Notes: generated by a model not told the origin, from the sequence alone. DNA of 64,000 bases from Desnuesiella massiliensis (GCF_001403615.1 NZ_LN879457.1:1648910-1712909); one strand, 5' to 3'; shown: positions 43,763-52,437, numbered from the stretch's first letter. A program made the numbers and translations.

Positions 43763-44770
43763 CTACTTTTTAAATCTTTTGATTAAAGCTCCATATAAAC
43801 TATTAGGATCCAGCTTCCTTAAATCTAATAACATATCCAGTAAACCTAGGAATACCAATAAATTACTGATAGATGGATTTAATGCTATGAAAATAAGTAT
43901 AAAAATTACAAAGACCTTATTAAGATTGAATCTTGACCTTAAAAAGTAAGCTACTAAGCTTAAGGCTTGAATTAACAACATCACTTGGAAAAGTATCATG
44001 AAGGTACTAGTTATGTATTCACCTAATTCAAAACCACGTGAAGTAAGAAGTATTCCTACGCATATAAATATAACTATTAAAGCTCCAAGCCTATTATCAA
44101 AATACCAGGTTATAAAAGTTCTAAAAGCTTCAATTTCATATCCTAGCTTTTTTAAAACCTTTCTTGTTATTTGATAGTTTATATAGGCCATCAAAAGCAT
44201 AGAAGCTACAAATCCAGCAGGTATCATAAGTAAAAAGGTTTTAGGTGTCATGGCATCAAAAACAGCATACATAGGGTTAGCTGATATATCTACGCCGAGT
44301 CCACTATATAAACCTTTACTTAACTCCATGGATTGCTTCAATTGATTTATAAAATCCTCAAGTAAGCCATACATAGTAGTATTCATTATTAAGGTAACAT
44401 ATAAATATAGGTTTACAAAGACACCTACTAAATTTGCAAAGCCTGTATAAATTACTGTATTAATTGGCTTTACTTTATTTTTCAAACAGTATCCCATAAC
44501 CAAGCCGGAAGCACCATATAAGGCGGCAGAACCTATAGCCATTATAGGATTACCTGTTATAGCTACTATTAACGCACTAACCATAACTGTTATAATAGAT
44601 ACATTAAAATTGTGTCTTAAATATAAAATAGTTATAGGTAAAGGCAATATAAACATTCCAAAGGTAGAAAATAAAGGCACATAACTATTCATGAGTGTTA
44701 TAACCACAATCAAAGCAGACATAAGTCCCACTTCTATTATTGCCTTAGTATCATATTTTCTATTATTCAT
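43763..44770 (-). CDS. DUF2232 (YybS-like) membrane protein
   Basis: A 335-residue polytopic protein with about eight hydrophobic helices, matching DUF2232/YybS, which sits beside gdpP and rplI in many Firmicutes. The N-terminal half (ALIVVITLMNSYVPLFSTFG, then ILYLRHNFNVSI) resembles the S-component fold of ECF vitamin transporters. No ligand-binding residues can be assigned. Start ATG with GGAGGAAATCT just upstream. The function is unknown; its position suggests a membrane role tied to c-di-AMP or cell-wall homeostasis, which is inference. Confidence 0.85.
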   Translation of the reverse strand: MNNRKYDTKAIIEVGLMSALIVVITLMNSYVPLFSTFGMFILPLPITILYLRHNFNVSIITVMVSALIVAITGNPIMAIGSAALYGASGLVMGYCLKNKVKPINTVIYTGFANLVGVFVNLYLYVTLIMNTTMYGLLEDFINQLKQSMELSKGLYSGLGVDISANPMYAVFDAMTPKTFLLMIPAGFVASMLLMAYINYQITRKVLKKLGYEIEAFRTFITWYFDNRLGALIVIFICVGILLTSRGFELGEYITSTFMILFQVMLLIQALSLVAYFLRSRFNLNKVFVIFILIFIALNPSISNLLVFLGLLDMLLDLRKLDPNSLYGALIKRFKK

Positions 44771-44785
44771 AGATTTCCTCCAAAA

Positions 44786-45103
44786 TTAATTTCTTTCTTT
44801 TATATGAGTATATAATTTGCTTAAATTCTTTCCTTCTCTTTCAACGATATCTTCTTCAATTATTCCTACTTTTAGTTTCTTCTTCATAGTATCATCTACG
44901 GCGGAAAAAGAATATCCTAATCTTTCTGCTAGAACATATAATATTATTATTGCCCCGGAAATACAATCTAAAATAGCCTCTTGTGCTACATTACTTCCCT
45001 TAGTTAAAAGTCTATAGAATTCGCCTATAACACATAAAAGCTGTGCCTTTAACTCTTCTATTATCTTTATATCTGACATTATGTTTAAATTATCTCTTTT
45101 CAC
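44786..45103 (-). CDS. MazG-like family protein
   Basis: A 105-residue helical protein. The segment IEELKAQLLCVIGEFYRLL, then EAILDCISGAIIILYVLAERLG, looks like the short MazG-like proteins found next to yybS in clostridia. The typical MazG nucleotide pyrophosphohydrolase metal motif (EExxE...ExxD) is only partly recognisable, so enzymatic activity is uncertain. The start is a GTG at 45103 after a run of G (GGGGGAAAGAT). 15 bp upstream of the DUF2232 gene, in the same transcript. Confidence 0.7.
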   Translation of the reverse strand: MKRDNLNIMSDIKIIEELKAQLLCVIGEFYRLLTKGSNVAQEAILDCISGAIIILYVLAERLGYSFSAVDDTMKKKLKVGIIEEDIVEREGKNLSKLYTHIKERN

Positions 45104-45233
45104 ATCTTTCCCCCCATACTTATATTACCCTTTATTGCCATAAAATAACCAAATTAGTTGAATTTAATAACCTATTATATATCTATTGTAGTTTTTTTTC
45201 AATATTTATGCAACTAAATACATTAAAAACAAA

Positions 45234-45258
45234 AGCGCTAAGAAATTATCTTAACGCT
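45234..45258 (-). terminator. Terminator of the trkA-trkH operon
   Basis: On the minus strand AGCGTTAAG pairs with CTTAGCGCT, followed by TTTGTTTTT. The hairpin begins inside the last codons of the OB-fold protein gene (stop at 45251). Confidence 0.8.
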
Positions 45259-45763
45259 CTCCTATACTATTAAACCGTTTTTTTATATTTAAAAATATAA
45301 AGCTTAAAAATATAGTGCTAAAAACCAAAGCCAAAGCAATTTTACTTCTATTTTCCTTTATCTGAGGTATAGTAAGCTTTCCTTTCTCCATAATAGATAT
45401 TGAGCTAGCGTGTATATCCACATCTCCACCATGTTCACTACAATCTCTTGAGAAATTACCCTTAACTTCAATTATATCTCCCTTGTGCTTATAATCCCCT
45501 AACACTGATATTTTTGAAGCTATATCATTACTAAGCCATACTCCAATTACATTACTGCCATCATTTATATTTACCCAGCTGTATTTTCCCCTTTTCATTA
45601 TTTCTCCTACAGCTTCACCCTTTATTTTTACCTCTTCATTGTCATATTGTTTTGCACCTTCTATTAAGTCGTTTATAGAAATATACTCCTCAGCATAGCT
45701 TATACTGCTATAACAGAATATAAATACTAAAACCAATACTAAGGTCTTGCAAAGCTTACGCAT
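45251..45763 (-). CDS. Exported OB-fold protein with C-terminal membrane anchor
   Basis: A 170-residue protein with a signal peptide (MRKLCKTLVLVLVFIFCYSSISYA), an OB-fold-like domain (about 30-125; the EEVKIKGEAVGEIM and YSWVNINDGSNVIGVWL strands) and a C-terminal helix (IALALVFSTIFLSFIFLNI) with a basic tail inside. The OB domain should lie outside the membrane. It overlaps trkH by 25 bp, so the two are co-translated; similar OB proteins accompany trkH in some clostridia. Function unknown; a Trk accessory role is inference. Confidence 0.75.
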   Translation of the reverse strand: MRKLCKTLVLVLVFIFCYSSISYAEEYISINDLIEGAKQYDNEEVKIKGEAVGEIMKRGKYSWVNINDGSNVIGVWLSNDIASKISVLGDYKHKGDIIEVKGNFSRDCSEHGGDVDIHASSISIMEKGKLTIPQIKENRSKIALALVFSTIFLSFIFLNIKKRFNSIGER

Positions 45764-47271
45764 AGTTTTTTAATACCTCCAAAAATAAATCCTATGAGAG
45801 CAAACACTGAAAGAAACTCTAATCTTCCCAAATACATAGCTATTATATAATATATTTTTAACGGTGCTGGAGTACTTATACTAGTAACCCCTATACTTAA
45901 CCCTACATTTCCTGTAACAGAAGCTGCTTCAAAGGCTGCGCTTGAAACTGGATAACCATAATAACTACCTAAAGCTGTACCAACGGCAAATAAAATAATA
46001 TAGCAAATTATTATGATGGCTGAGCTCTTTATTATTCCATCTTCCAGTATTTGATCTTTTATATGATGAAATTTAAATTTAGTTACCTTTCTTTCAGAGC
46101 TTAGTAGTTTCTTTATTTCACACACTATGCCCTTAAATACTACTCCAACTCTAAGACCTTTAAAACCCCCAGCAGTAGAGCAAGCAGAACCTCCAATAAG
46201 CATAGCTATAACCATTATTAATATTCCGAAATCTCCCCATTCTAAAGCAAACTGCCTTGCATATACATTTCCAAAACCTGTGGTAGTATGGGCAGATAGC
46301 AAATTATATACACCTCTTCTAAACATGGAAATGGCATCTTTATAAACACCTAATTTATTTAATCCTAATACTATAAAAAATGAGGATAAGGTTGCAGTAA
46401 TAAAAAAGCTTTGAGTTTCTATATTTTTCACTATCTCTTTTCTATTGCCTTGCCAAATAGCGTAGTGCAATCCAAAGTTAAAAGAACCTATTATAAAAAA
46501 TACTATAGTAACTATTTCATAGCTAAAACTATGATAATACATCATATTCTGAGACATAGGTGCAAATCCCCCGGTACTCCAAGCAGACATGAATATGAAC
46601 ATTCCATGGAAAAAAGCACTGACGGGCTTTAATCCTATGAACATTCCATTGATCCATAAGGCTATGGTACCTATCAATAGATAAACCATGCTTATAAGCC
46701 ATATTATCTTTGCTGTTCCCTTTACATTAGGAACCAGCTCTATATCCTTTCCCTCTCCCACATACATTTTATATGCTCCTACAGTATCCTTAACAAGAAA
46801 GGATAAAGCTAGAACCACCATTCCTTGTCCTCCTACAAAAGTCAATACATGCCTCCACATATTTAAAGACAAGGACAAATGATCTAAATCTTGAATAAGC
46901 ACAAGCCCTGTGGTAGTGAAGCCGCTCATTACATCAAAACAAGCATCTAACATAGAATTATAATTACCGCTTAACTTATAAGGTATGGCACATAGTATCA
47001 TTAATACAATCCAAGATAATGCCGAAATAACTAATCCATGCTTCCATTGAACTCTTCTTACTTTAATACTCTTAAAACCATAAATAAGCATTAAAAATCC
47101 TACATCTAAAGCAATAGCCGCACTTATAATAAAATCAATAAAACTAGGCCATTCTGCAAAAGTCAATGAAATTATTATGGGGAAAACCATTAAGGCTGCG
47201 GTACCCACGGTTATGCATCCAGTGTAATAGGAGATAACTTTCAAATCCCAAGTATCAATTCTTTTTTTCAT
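45739..47271 (-). CDS. trkH: Potassium uptake protein TrkH/KtrB family
   Basis: A 510-residue K+ translocating subunit with four repeated M1-P-M2 units and several extra helices. The selectivity-filter-like segments include MSGFTTTGLVLI, WSTGGFAPM, HTTTGFGN and AASVTGNVGLSIG. The gating loop glycines lie in helix M2C near GGSACSTAGGFKGLR. ATG at 47271 is preferred over the TTG two codons earlier, which lies directly on the upstream gene's stop. It works with the cytosolic TrkA/KtrA-type proteins encoded just upstream. Confidence 0.93.
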   Translation of the reverse strand: MKKRIDTWDLKVISYYTGCITVGTAALMVFPIIISLTFAEWPSFIDFIISAAIALDVGFLMLIYGFKSIKVRRVQWKHGLVISALSWIVLMILCAIPYKLSGNYNSMLDACFDVMSGFTTTGLVLIQDLDHLSLSLNMWRHVLTFVGGQGMVVLALSFLVKDTVGAYKMYVGEGKDIELVPNVKGTAKIIWLISMVYLLIGTIALWINGMFIGLKPVSAFFHGMFIFMSAWSTGGFAPMSQNMMYYHSFSYEIVTIVFFIIGSFNFGLHYAIWQGNRKEIVKNIETQSFFITATLSSFFIVLGLNKLGVYKDAISMFRRGVYNLLSAHTTTGFGNVYARQFALEWGDFGILIMVIAMLIGGSACSTAGGFKGLRVGVVFKGIVCEIKKLLSSERKVTKFKFHHIKDQILEDGIIKSSAIIIICYIILFAVGTALGSYYGYPVSSAAFEAASVTGNVGLSIGVTSISTPAPLKIYYIIAMYLGRLEFLSVFALIGFIFGGIKKLCVSFARP

Positions 47272-47277
47272 AAGCAA

Positions 47278-47382
47278 TTACCCCATTATGATAAATCCTA
47301 GTGCTAATGAAATAGTCATGAGCACTAGAGTATATACACATTCTACGAATACTCCCTTGATTAATTTATTTTTATTTAACAT
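47278..47382 (-). CDS. 34-residue membrane protein between trkA and trkH
   Basis: A very short gene too small for usual calling. AGGGGGAATAGT precedes the ATG at 47382. The product starts MLNKNKLIKG and has a single hydrophobic helix (VFVECVYTLVLMTISLALGF) ending IIMG. The TAA at 47278-47280 lies 6 bp before the trkH ATG, and the start lies 10 bp after the upstream trkA stop, so it fills the gap completely. The size, helix and place recall accessory peptides such as KdpF of the Kdp K+ pump, but no sequence match is claimed. Confidence 0.65.
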   Translation of the reverse strand: MLNKNKLIKGVFVECVYTLVLMTISLALGFIIMG

Positions 47383-47392
47383 ACTATTCCCC

Positions 47393-48043
47393 CTACAAAC
47401 AAGCTTCTAACTCATTTCTTTTATTTGAAGGTATGGTCATTAAAAGTCTATCTCCTTCAAGAATCTTTATACTTCCATTTGGATATATGATACTATTTCC
47501 TCTAAAAATTGAAACTATAAGGCACCCTTCTGGTATGTTAATATTTGAAAGTAGCTTGTTTTTCAATACACTTTTCCTATCTACATTTGCTTCTACTAAT
47601 ATTATTTCTCCCCTATCGAGAGTTTGTACTAACTTTACTCTATCATTATTTAGCTCACTATCAATAATATTAGCTATAACCTCAGTGCTACATACTGTAT
47701 CGCTTATACCAAGAGCCTTAAATACTTCTCTATTTTTAGGGTTATTTATTCTGGCAATAGTTTTTCTAATATCAAAATTAGTCTTTATCATTTTGCATAT
47801 TACGAAATTCTCTGCATCCTTGCCTGTAACCGCCGCAATTACCTCTGAGCTTTCAATACCCGCTTCTGTTAATACCTCTATATTTGTACCATCTCCACAT
47901 ATGATATCAGCGTCAAAATCCTCCGCTATCTTATTGCACACCTCTATATCCTTTTCAATGAGAGAAACCTCATAGCCTGTTTCTTTTAATGTTTTTAATA
48001 GATAATATCCTACTTTTCCTCCTCCAACTATTACAGCTCTCAT
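47393..48043 (-). CDS. trkA: TrkA/KtrA-family K+ uptake regulator (second copy)
   Basis: A cytosolic RCK protein, 216 residues. RCK_N (residues 1-120) has the nucleotide motif VGGGKVGYYL with acidic Glu30 (SLIEKD) at the ribose position, typical for NAD(H)/ATP. RCK_C (about 135-216; VKLVQTLDRGEIILVEANV onward) is the domain to which c-di-AMP binds in related KtrA/KtrC proteins. It gates TrkH. It overlaps the other trkA by 4 bp, so two different RCK subunits are made together. Confidence 0.9.
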   Translation of the reverse strand: MRAVIVGGGKVGYYLLKTLKETGYEVSLIEKDIEVCNKIAEDFDADIICGDGTNIEVLTEAGIESSEVIAAVTGKDAENFVICKMIKTNFDIRKTIARINNPKNREVFKALGISDTVCSTEVIANIIDSELNNDRVKLVQTLDRGEIILVEANVDRKSVLKNKLLSNINIPEGCLIVSIFRGNSIIYPNGSIKILEGDRLLMTIPSNKRNELEACL

Positions 48044-48693
48044 AGCAGTCTCTCCTTTACTAGATCCATTACTAAGCTATTCTTATTTTTTCTTAAAATA
48101 GTACATATAAGCTTATCACCCTTATTAACCAAATCCTTAGCCTTAGTTAAACCAAATTGTCCATTTTTATATAAAGCTGAAACCCTACATTCATACTTGT
48201 TCTCTATATCTTCAACCTTTAAAAAATTATTGCAAAGTACAGGTATTTCAACAATACACATTTCATCATCAAGAGTAACTAAGTCCATACTATCATAGCT
48301 GCAAATTTTATTTTTTATTACCTCTACACTCAGCTTAATGGAGGATATATATTCGATACCTAATTGCTTATAAATATATTCTTTTTCAGGCTCGCATACT
48401 CTAGCTATCACCCTTTTAACATCGAATATATCCTTAGCTATCTTAGCACTCATAATATTTACATTATCATCAGGGGTCATAGCTAAAAATACATCTGCTT
48501 TATTTATGCCAGCTCCAATTAATACATCTTTATCTATTTCAATACCTTTAATTCTTTGTCCATTAAATACGGTACCTAGGTTTTCCAAATTCTTTTCTTC
48601 TTTATCTACCACCACTACATCATGTTCATCATTAGCAAGAGCTTTTGCTATATTCACACCCATTCTTCCGCTACCTATTACTACTACATACAC
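48040..48693 (-). CDS. trkA: TrkA/KtrA-family K+ uptake regulator (first copy)
   Basis: A 217-residue RCK protein with RCK_N (VVVIGSGRMGVNIAKALAN, Asp29 in VVVDKEE) and RCK_C (from about residue 130). It starts at the GTG at 48693: GGAGGT lies 7 nt before it, while the TTG five codons upstream lies on the ribosome site itself. It shares the fold but not close sequence with the second copy, so a hetero-oligomeric gating ring is possible. First gene of the trkA-trkA-smallORF-trkH-OB operon. Confidence 0.9.
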   Translation of the reverse strand: MYVVVIGSGRMGVNIAKALANDEHDVVVVDKEEKNLENLGTVFNGQRIKGIEIDKDVLIGAGINKADVFLAMTPDDNVNIMSAKIAKDIFDVKRVIARVCEPEKEYIYKQLGIEYISSIKLSVEVIKNKICSYDSMDLVTLDDEMCIVEIPVLCNNFLKVEDIENKYECRVSALYKNGQFGLTKAKDLVNKGDKLICTILRKNKNSLVMDLVKERLL

Positions 48694-48738
48694 TTTTTTT
48701 ACCTCCAAGCTAAATAGTATTATCCAAGACAGGCTATC

Positions 48739-49272
48739 TTACTTTTGAAATATATACTTCTCTTCATTATTTTTATCTTCGCTGCAATTCACATTTTGCA
48801 TTTTATTAAAAAGCTTTAAATCTTCTATATAATATCCTTCAATATTAAATTCATCGTATCTGCATTTATTTTTAATTCTTGCCGCCTGTATATATGATTT
48901 ATCAAAGCTAGCATCCATGGTAATGTCTCTATTAAAGAATATTACTTTTACAAAACTCCATTTTATTACTTCATCTTTCCTACTTATTAATTTTCTAGTG
49001 TTGTCCTTCACTATTTCCTCTTCTAAACGGCAGTTAAAATTTAAAGCTTTAAGTAATGTATATAGAAGTACATTTTTACTAAAGTTATCTCCTCTACCCA
49101 TAACTAAAGTTTCTGAAGCCTTTTGATCCTTACTAAAAGGATCATAATATATTGAATTTTTTACATAGGTATATACTTTCCTTATCAAATCCAACCCAAA
49201 ATATTCTTCAGATAGCATACCGATATAATTGATTATTTTTTCATTCTTTACATCACAATAATAGTCTATCAT
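48739..49272 (-). CDS. Transglutaminase-like protein lacking the catalytic Cys
   Basis: A 177-residue soluble protein. The stretch DPFSKDQKASETLVMGRGDNFSKNVLLYTLLKALNFNCRL (about 44-83, described here in pieces: GRGDNFSKN and LLKALNFNCR) follows the transglutaminase core pattern 'GDCxdkaxLlxaLLRalGixaR', but the catalytic Cys is Asn. A His/Asp pair typical of the triad is also not obvious (MDASFDKSYIQ near 118). So it is probably a non-enzymatic or altered member. It lies between the two-component pair and trkA on the same strand. Confidence 0.6.
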   Translation of the reverse strand: MIDYYCDVKNEKIINYIGMLSEEYFGLDLIRKVYTYVKNSIYYDPFSKDQKASETLVMGRGDNFSKNVLLYTLLKALNFNCRLEEEIVKDNTRKLISRKDEVIKWSFVKVIFFNRDITMDASFDKSYIQAARIKNKCRYDEFNIEGYYIEDLKLFNKMQNVNCSEDKNNEEKYIFQK

Positions 49273-49290
49273 TCAAACACCTCCTTTTGG

Positions 49291-49881
49291 TCAGTTCGAT
49301 GCATGTAGATATCCAAAAACCTCTGAAGTTTCATAAAACTTCTGTGCTTGTTCTTTATTTCCGCTTAACTCATAGACCTTTCCTAAGTTATAATATATTT
49401 CACCTTTAGTTGGCTCCATAGAAAGAGCTTTTTTTAATATATTAAGAGCATCCTCAAGCTTTCCAGTATCTATTAGATCCTGACTTAATTTTAAGTAGTA
49501 CTTTATATTTTCTTTATCTTCTGTAATATTACTTATTTCCTTCAATACATTTTTTACTTTTTCTGATGTGAATGGCTTTTGTAAATAAGCCACTGCTCCA
49601 AGCTTAGTGCATTCTATGGCATTTTTAACTGTAGCAAAAGCCGTCATTATAATAACGGGAATAACAATGCCATTTGTTCTTATGCGCCTTAATAGCTCCG
49701 TACCACTAATCTCTGGCATTTTTATATCAAAAAACGCTAATTCTATGGTCTCTCTATTAAAAATATCTAGTGCTTCATTGGCATCTCTTGCTTGTATAAC
49801 CTCATAACCTTCTAATTCTAAACATGTAGTCAGCATCATTCTAATATTTTTAGTATCATCTACTACCAGTACTTTACTCAT
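49291..49881 (-). CDS. Response regulator with TPR-like C-terminal region
   Basis: A 196-residue regulator. Receiver domain 1-120 with acidic pair Asp8/Asp9 (VVDDTKN), phosphoacceptor Asp52 (FFDIKMPE), Thr80 and Lys102 (LQKPF). Residues about 130-190 contain helix pairs matching tetratricopeptide repeats (LEDALNILKKALSMEPTKGE, then YYNLGKVYELSGNKEQAQ). There is no DNA-binding domain, so output is through protein contact. The ATG at 49881 overlaps the kinase gene by 8 bp; an in-frame ATG 35 codons upstream lies deep in that gene and is rejected. Confidence 0.88.
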   Translation of the reverse strand: MSKVLVVDDTKNIRMMLTTCLELEGYEVIQARDANEALDIFNRETIELAFFDIKMPEISGTELLRRIRTNGIVIPVIIMTAFATVKNAIECTKLGAVAYLQKPFTSEKVKNVLKEISNITEDKENIKYYLKLSQDLIDTGKLEDALNILKKALSMEPTKGEIYYNLGKVYELSGNKEQAQKFYETSEVFGYLHASN

Positions 49882-51748
49882 ATTCTTTCTCTCCTTCATT
49901 TTTATCTGGAATAGGTAAAGATATAATAAACTCACTACCTTCTCCAAGGGCACTTTCACACCATATTTCACCTTTATGAATTTCAATGATTTGCTTTGCT
50001 ATGGCTAACCCTAGCCCTGTGCCTTTAGACTCCCCATCACTAGACTTTATCTGTATAAACTTTTCAAATACTTTATCTAAGTACTCTTCGGGAATTCCTA
50101 TACCGCTGTCTTTTACAGATATATATATCCTTCTATCTGATTTATAGGAGCGTATAAATATCTCATCACCCTGATTAGTATATCTTAGTGCATTAGATAT
50201 CAAGTTATTTATAACCCAAGTAAGCTTTTCAGCATCACCGTATACCTGTGGTAAATCCTTATCAATATCATAATATAAGTCAATTTTTTTACTTTCTGCT
50301 TGATTTAAAAATTCTTTAACAGAGCCTTGAATTATAGTTTTAACATTGCAATAGTTCATACTAAATATAGATTTATCGTGCTCTATTTTAGAAAGTCTTA
50401 ATAAATCATTAACTAAAGATAGCAACTTATTTAAATCATCATTTATAGTATCGATTATCTCTTTTTGTTTATCATTCAGTTCACCTAATCCTTCATCTTT
50501 AAGCATACTGGTTCCTATCATAAGAGATGTCAAAGGTGTTTTAAATTCATGAGATACCGTTGATACAAATTCAGTTTTCATGTTCTCTAATTCTTTTAAT
50601 CCTGTTACATCTTGGAACAGTACCACTACTCCGCTTATCTTTAATGCATTTACACTATCTGAAACAGGAGTTACCACCACATTAAAATAATAATTCTCAT
50701 CTTTATTTTTAATCTTAATTATTTTTTCTTTATGCTGATTTAATTCATTTATATCCTTGCAGGCTGTAGTTATATAATCAAAAATCTCTCCATCTCTCAC
50801 AGCTTCTAAGAAATGTCTATTTATAACCTCTTTTTCTTCAATTGCAAAGAAATTCTCAAAAGCATTATTTAACAAAAGTATTTTATAATTGGTATCTAGA
50901 ACTATTAAAGGCGTAGAGGAACTTTTTACTATAGCTAAGGTTTTGTTTCTTTCTTGTATTATCTTTCCTAAGGTACTTCTTTCAAACTCATACAGTCGCT
51001 TAGTCATCTTATTAAATTCCTGTGCCATTATGCCTATTTCATCCTGAGATATTACTGGGGCCTCTTGATTTAAATCTCCCTCTTTAACTCTTTTTATGGT
51101 ATCTGTTAATAGAGAGATAGGTTTTAAGGTTTTGTTAATGTAGTATCTTGAGAAAACAAAGCCGCTAATTACTGCAAATACGGATAGGGCAAGTACTATA
51201 TACATGGAATCTTCAGCATAATTAGTAACTCTATCTTTACTTATTAACATAGAGCTTTCATTTAACTTGATTAAATCATTTAATGTTTTTCTTATATCCA
51301 GTGTAGCTTGTATAACCTCTTTGTTATAGTAATCTATAGCTTGATTTAAATCATAGTTACTTCTTGTAATCTGCAGCTGAGAAAATCTTTTTACATATTC
51401 TAAATATTGTTTACCTAGTTGATTTACTAAATCTCGTTCTCCGCTTTCAGTTATATTATTAGCTTCAATGTTATACCATTTAAAGAATTCATCACTTTCT
51501 TTATAAAATTCATCTATGGCCTTTTGATTGTTTGCATATATACTTGATATAATAACTAAGTCCTGCTTTTCTAAAGCCTCCGCCATATTATTAGAAGCAT
51601 TTATACTTTTATAATTATCTGTCATAAGTCCATCTATGGAATTTTTTAAATTGTAAAGGTTCATAACAGAGCATATTCCTACTATTCCTATAGTAATTAC
51701 TAATGTGAGATATACTAATGTGATCTTTCCTTTAAGGGTCTTAATCAT
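49874..51748 (-). CDS. Membrane sensor histidine kinase (HAMP-PAS-HisKA-HATPase)
   Basis: A 624-residue kinase: TM1 about 8-30, a helical extracellular sensor of about 150 residues (four-helix-bundle type), TM2 about 181-204, HAMP about 205-257, PAS about 268-385, HisKA with phospho-His400 in STVSHEFKTPLTSL, then HATPase with N-box VINNLISNALRYT, DSGIGIPEE and GTGLGLAIAK. All catalytic boxes are intact. AAGGAGAATTAAT precedes the ATG at 51748. It is coupled to the TPR response regulator. The 5' leader holds large inverted repeats (see 51796-51924). Confidence 0.93.
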   Translation of the reverse strand: MIKTLKGKITLVYLTLVITIGIVGICSVMNLYNLKNSIDGLMTDNYKSINASNNMAEALEKQDLVIISSIYANNQKAIDEFYKESDEFFKWYNIEANNITESGERDLVNQLGKQYLEYVKRFSQLQITRSNYDLNQAIDYYNKEVIQATLDIRKTLNDLIKLNESSMLISKDRVTNYAEDSMYIVLALSVFAVISGFVFSRYYINKTLKPISLLTDTIKRVKEGDLNQEAPVISQDEIGIMAQEFNKMTKRLYEFERSTLGKIIQERNKTLAIVKSSSTPLIVLDTNYKILLLNNAFENFFAIEEKEVINRHFLEAVRDGEIFDYITTACKDINELNQHKEKIIKIKNKDENYYFNVVVTPVSDSVNALKISGVVVLFQDVTGLKELENMKTEFVSTVSHEFKTPLTSLMIGTSMLKDEGLGELNDKQKEIIDTINDDLNKLLSLVNDLLRLSKIEHDKSIFSMNYCNVKTIIQGSVKEFLNQAESKKIDLYYDIDKDLPQVYGDAEKLTWVINNLISNALRYTNQGDEIFIRSYKSDRRIYISVKDSGIGIPEEYLDKVFEKFIQIKSSDGESKGTGLGLAIAKQIIEIHKGEIWCESALGEGSEFIISLPIPDKNEGEKEYE

Positions 51749-51795
51749 ATTAATTCTCCTTATAATATCAAATTTATTTTTTAATAAACTTAAGC

Positions 51796-51924
51796 CGTGA
51801 TAGGGAAACAACTTCAACTAAAACTTATACATGCACCAAGATGGCTTAAATATACCATTTTGCAACATGTATAAGTTAAGTTTTCGTAATGTTTCCCTAT
51901 ACCTCTATAATTAGAAATATCACG
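51796..51924 (-). repeat. Nested inverted repeats in the kinase leader
   Basis: Three concentric arms face each other: CGTGATA (51796-51802) with TATCACG (51918-51924), TAGGGAAACA (51801-51810) with TGTTTCCCTA (51890-51899), and ACTTATACATG (51823-51833) with CATGTATAAGT (51866-51876). The spacer arms are partly complementary too. The element ends about 48 bp upstream of the kinase ATG. It could be a structured leader RNA, a multi-operator or a small MITE-like insertion. Confidence 0.6.
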
Positions 51925-52132
51925 ACTGACTATACACTCTACTTCTCACCTTTAAGTATAGGTATTTCTATTTATTTGTTCAATGATACATATTCATGAT
52001 AAAGTAAAAAAAAGCCACATATCCCTAAGCAAATAAGCAATAACTTGTCTTTATAACTCCCAATATGTCTGATATTTTTCTTTAGACAGCTATATGCTAA
52101 TGTAGAAAAAATACTAGAATTTTTTATAAAAA

Positions 52133-52167
52133 AAAGAATCAAAATTCTACTAGAATTTTGATTCTTT
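52133..52167 (-). terminator. Terminator of the rpsF-ssb-rpsR operon
   Basis: A perfect 17-bp stem, AAAGAATCAAAATTCTA (52133-52149) with its complement at 52151-52167, followed on the minus strand by TTTTTTT. It lies 16 bp after the rpsR stop. Confidence 0.93.
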
Positions 52168-52182
52168 ATGTAAACAGATTTA

Positions 52183-52437
52183 TTATTCTGTTGTGAATGG
52201 CAATAAAGCAATATTCCTTGCTCTTTTTACTGCATCTGTTAATTCTCTTTGATGCTTAGCACAAGCTCCAGAAATTCTTCTTGGAAGAATCTTTCCTCTT
52301 TCAGTTACGTACTTTCTTAGCTTATTTATATCTTTGTAATCTATAAATTCAGCTTTATCCATACAGAAAGAGCAAACTTTTCTCTTAGCTCTCTTCATTC
52401 TTCCGCCGCCTTTTTTAACTTCTCTGTCTTTGCTCAT
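52183..52437 (-). CDS. rpsR: 30S ribosomal protein S18
   Basis: Ribosomal protein S18, 84 residues; binds S6 and the 16S platform. KRKVCSFCMDK and YKDINKLRKYVTERGKILP are family-typical, and the C-terminal SGACAKHQRELTDAVKRAR is conserved. The N-terminal basic glycine stretch (KKGGGRMKRAKRK) is common in clostridia. It keeps four cysteines (two in CSFC, one in GAC), hinting at the zinc-type C+ form, though the pattern is incomplete. Confidence 0.97.
   Translation of the reverse strand: MSKDREVKKGGGRMKRAKRKVCSFCMDKAEFIDYKDINKLRKYVTERGKILPRRISGACAKHQRELTDAVKRARNIALLPFTTE

Noticed and set aside
47433..47975. 180-codon open frame opposite trkA
   Set aside because: Antisense shadow of a clear RCK gene, with no ribosome site or recognisable domain.
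51972..52211. 79-codon frame between rpsR and the kinase
   Set aside because: Its start lies inside rpsR and it runs through the strong operon terminator at 52133-52167. A shorter membrane peptide near 51972-52080 has no ribosome site.
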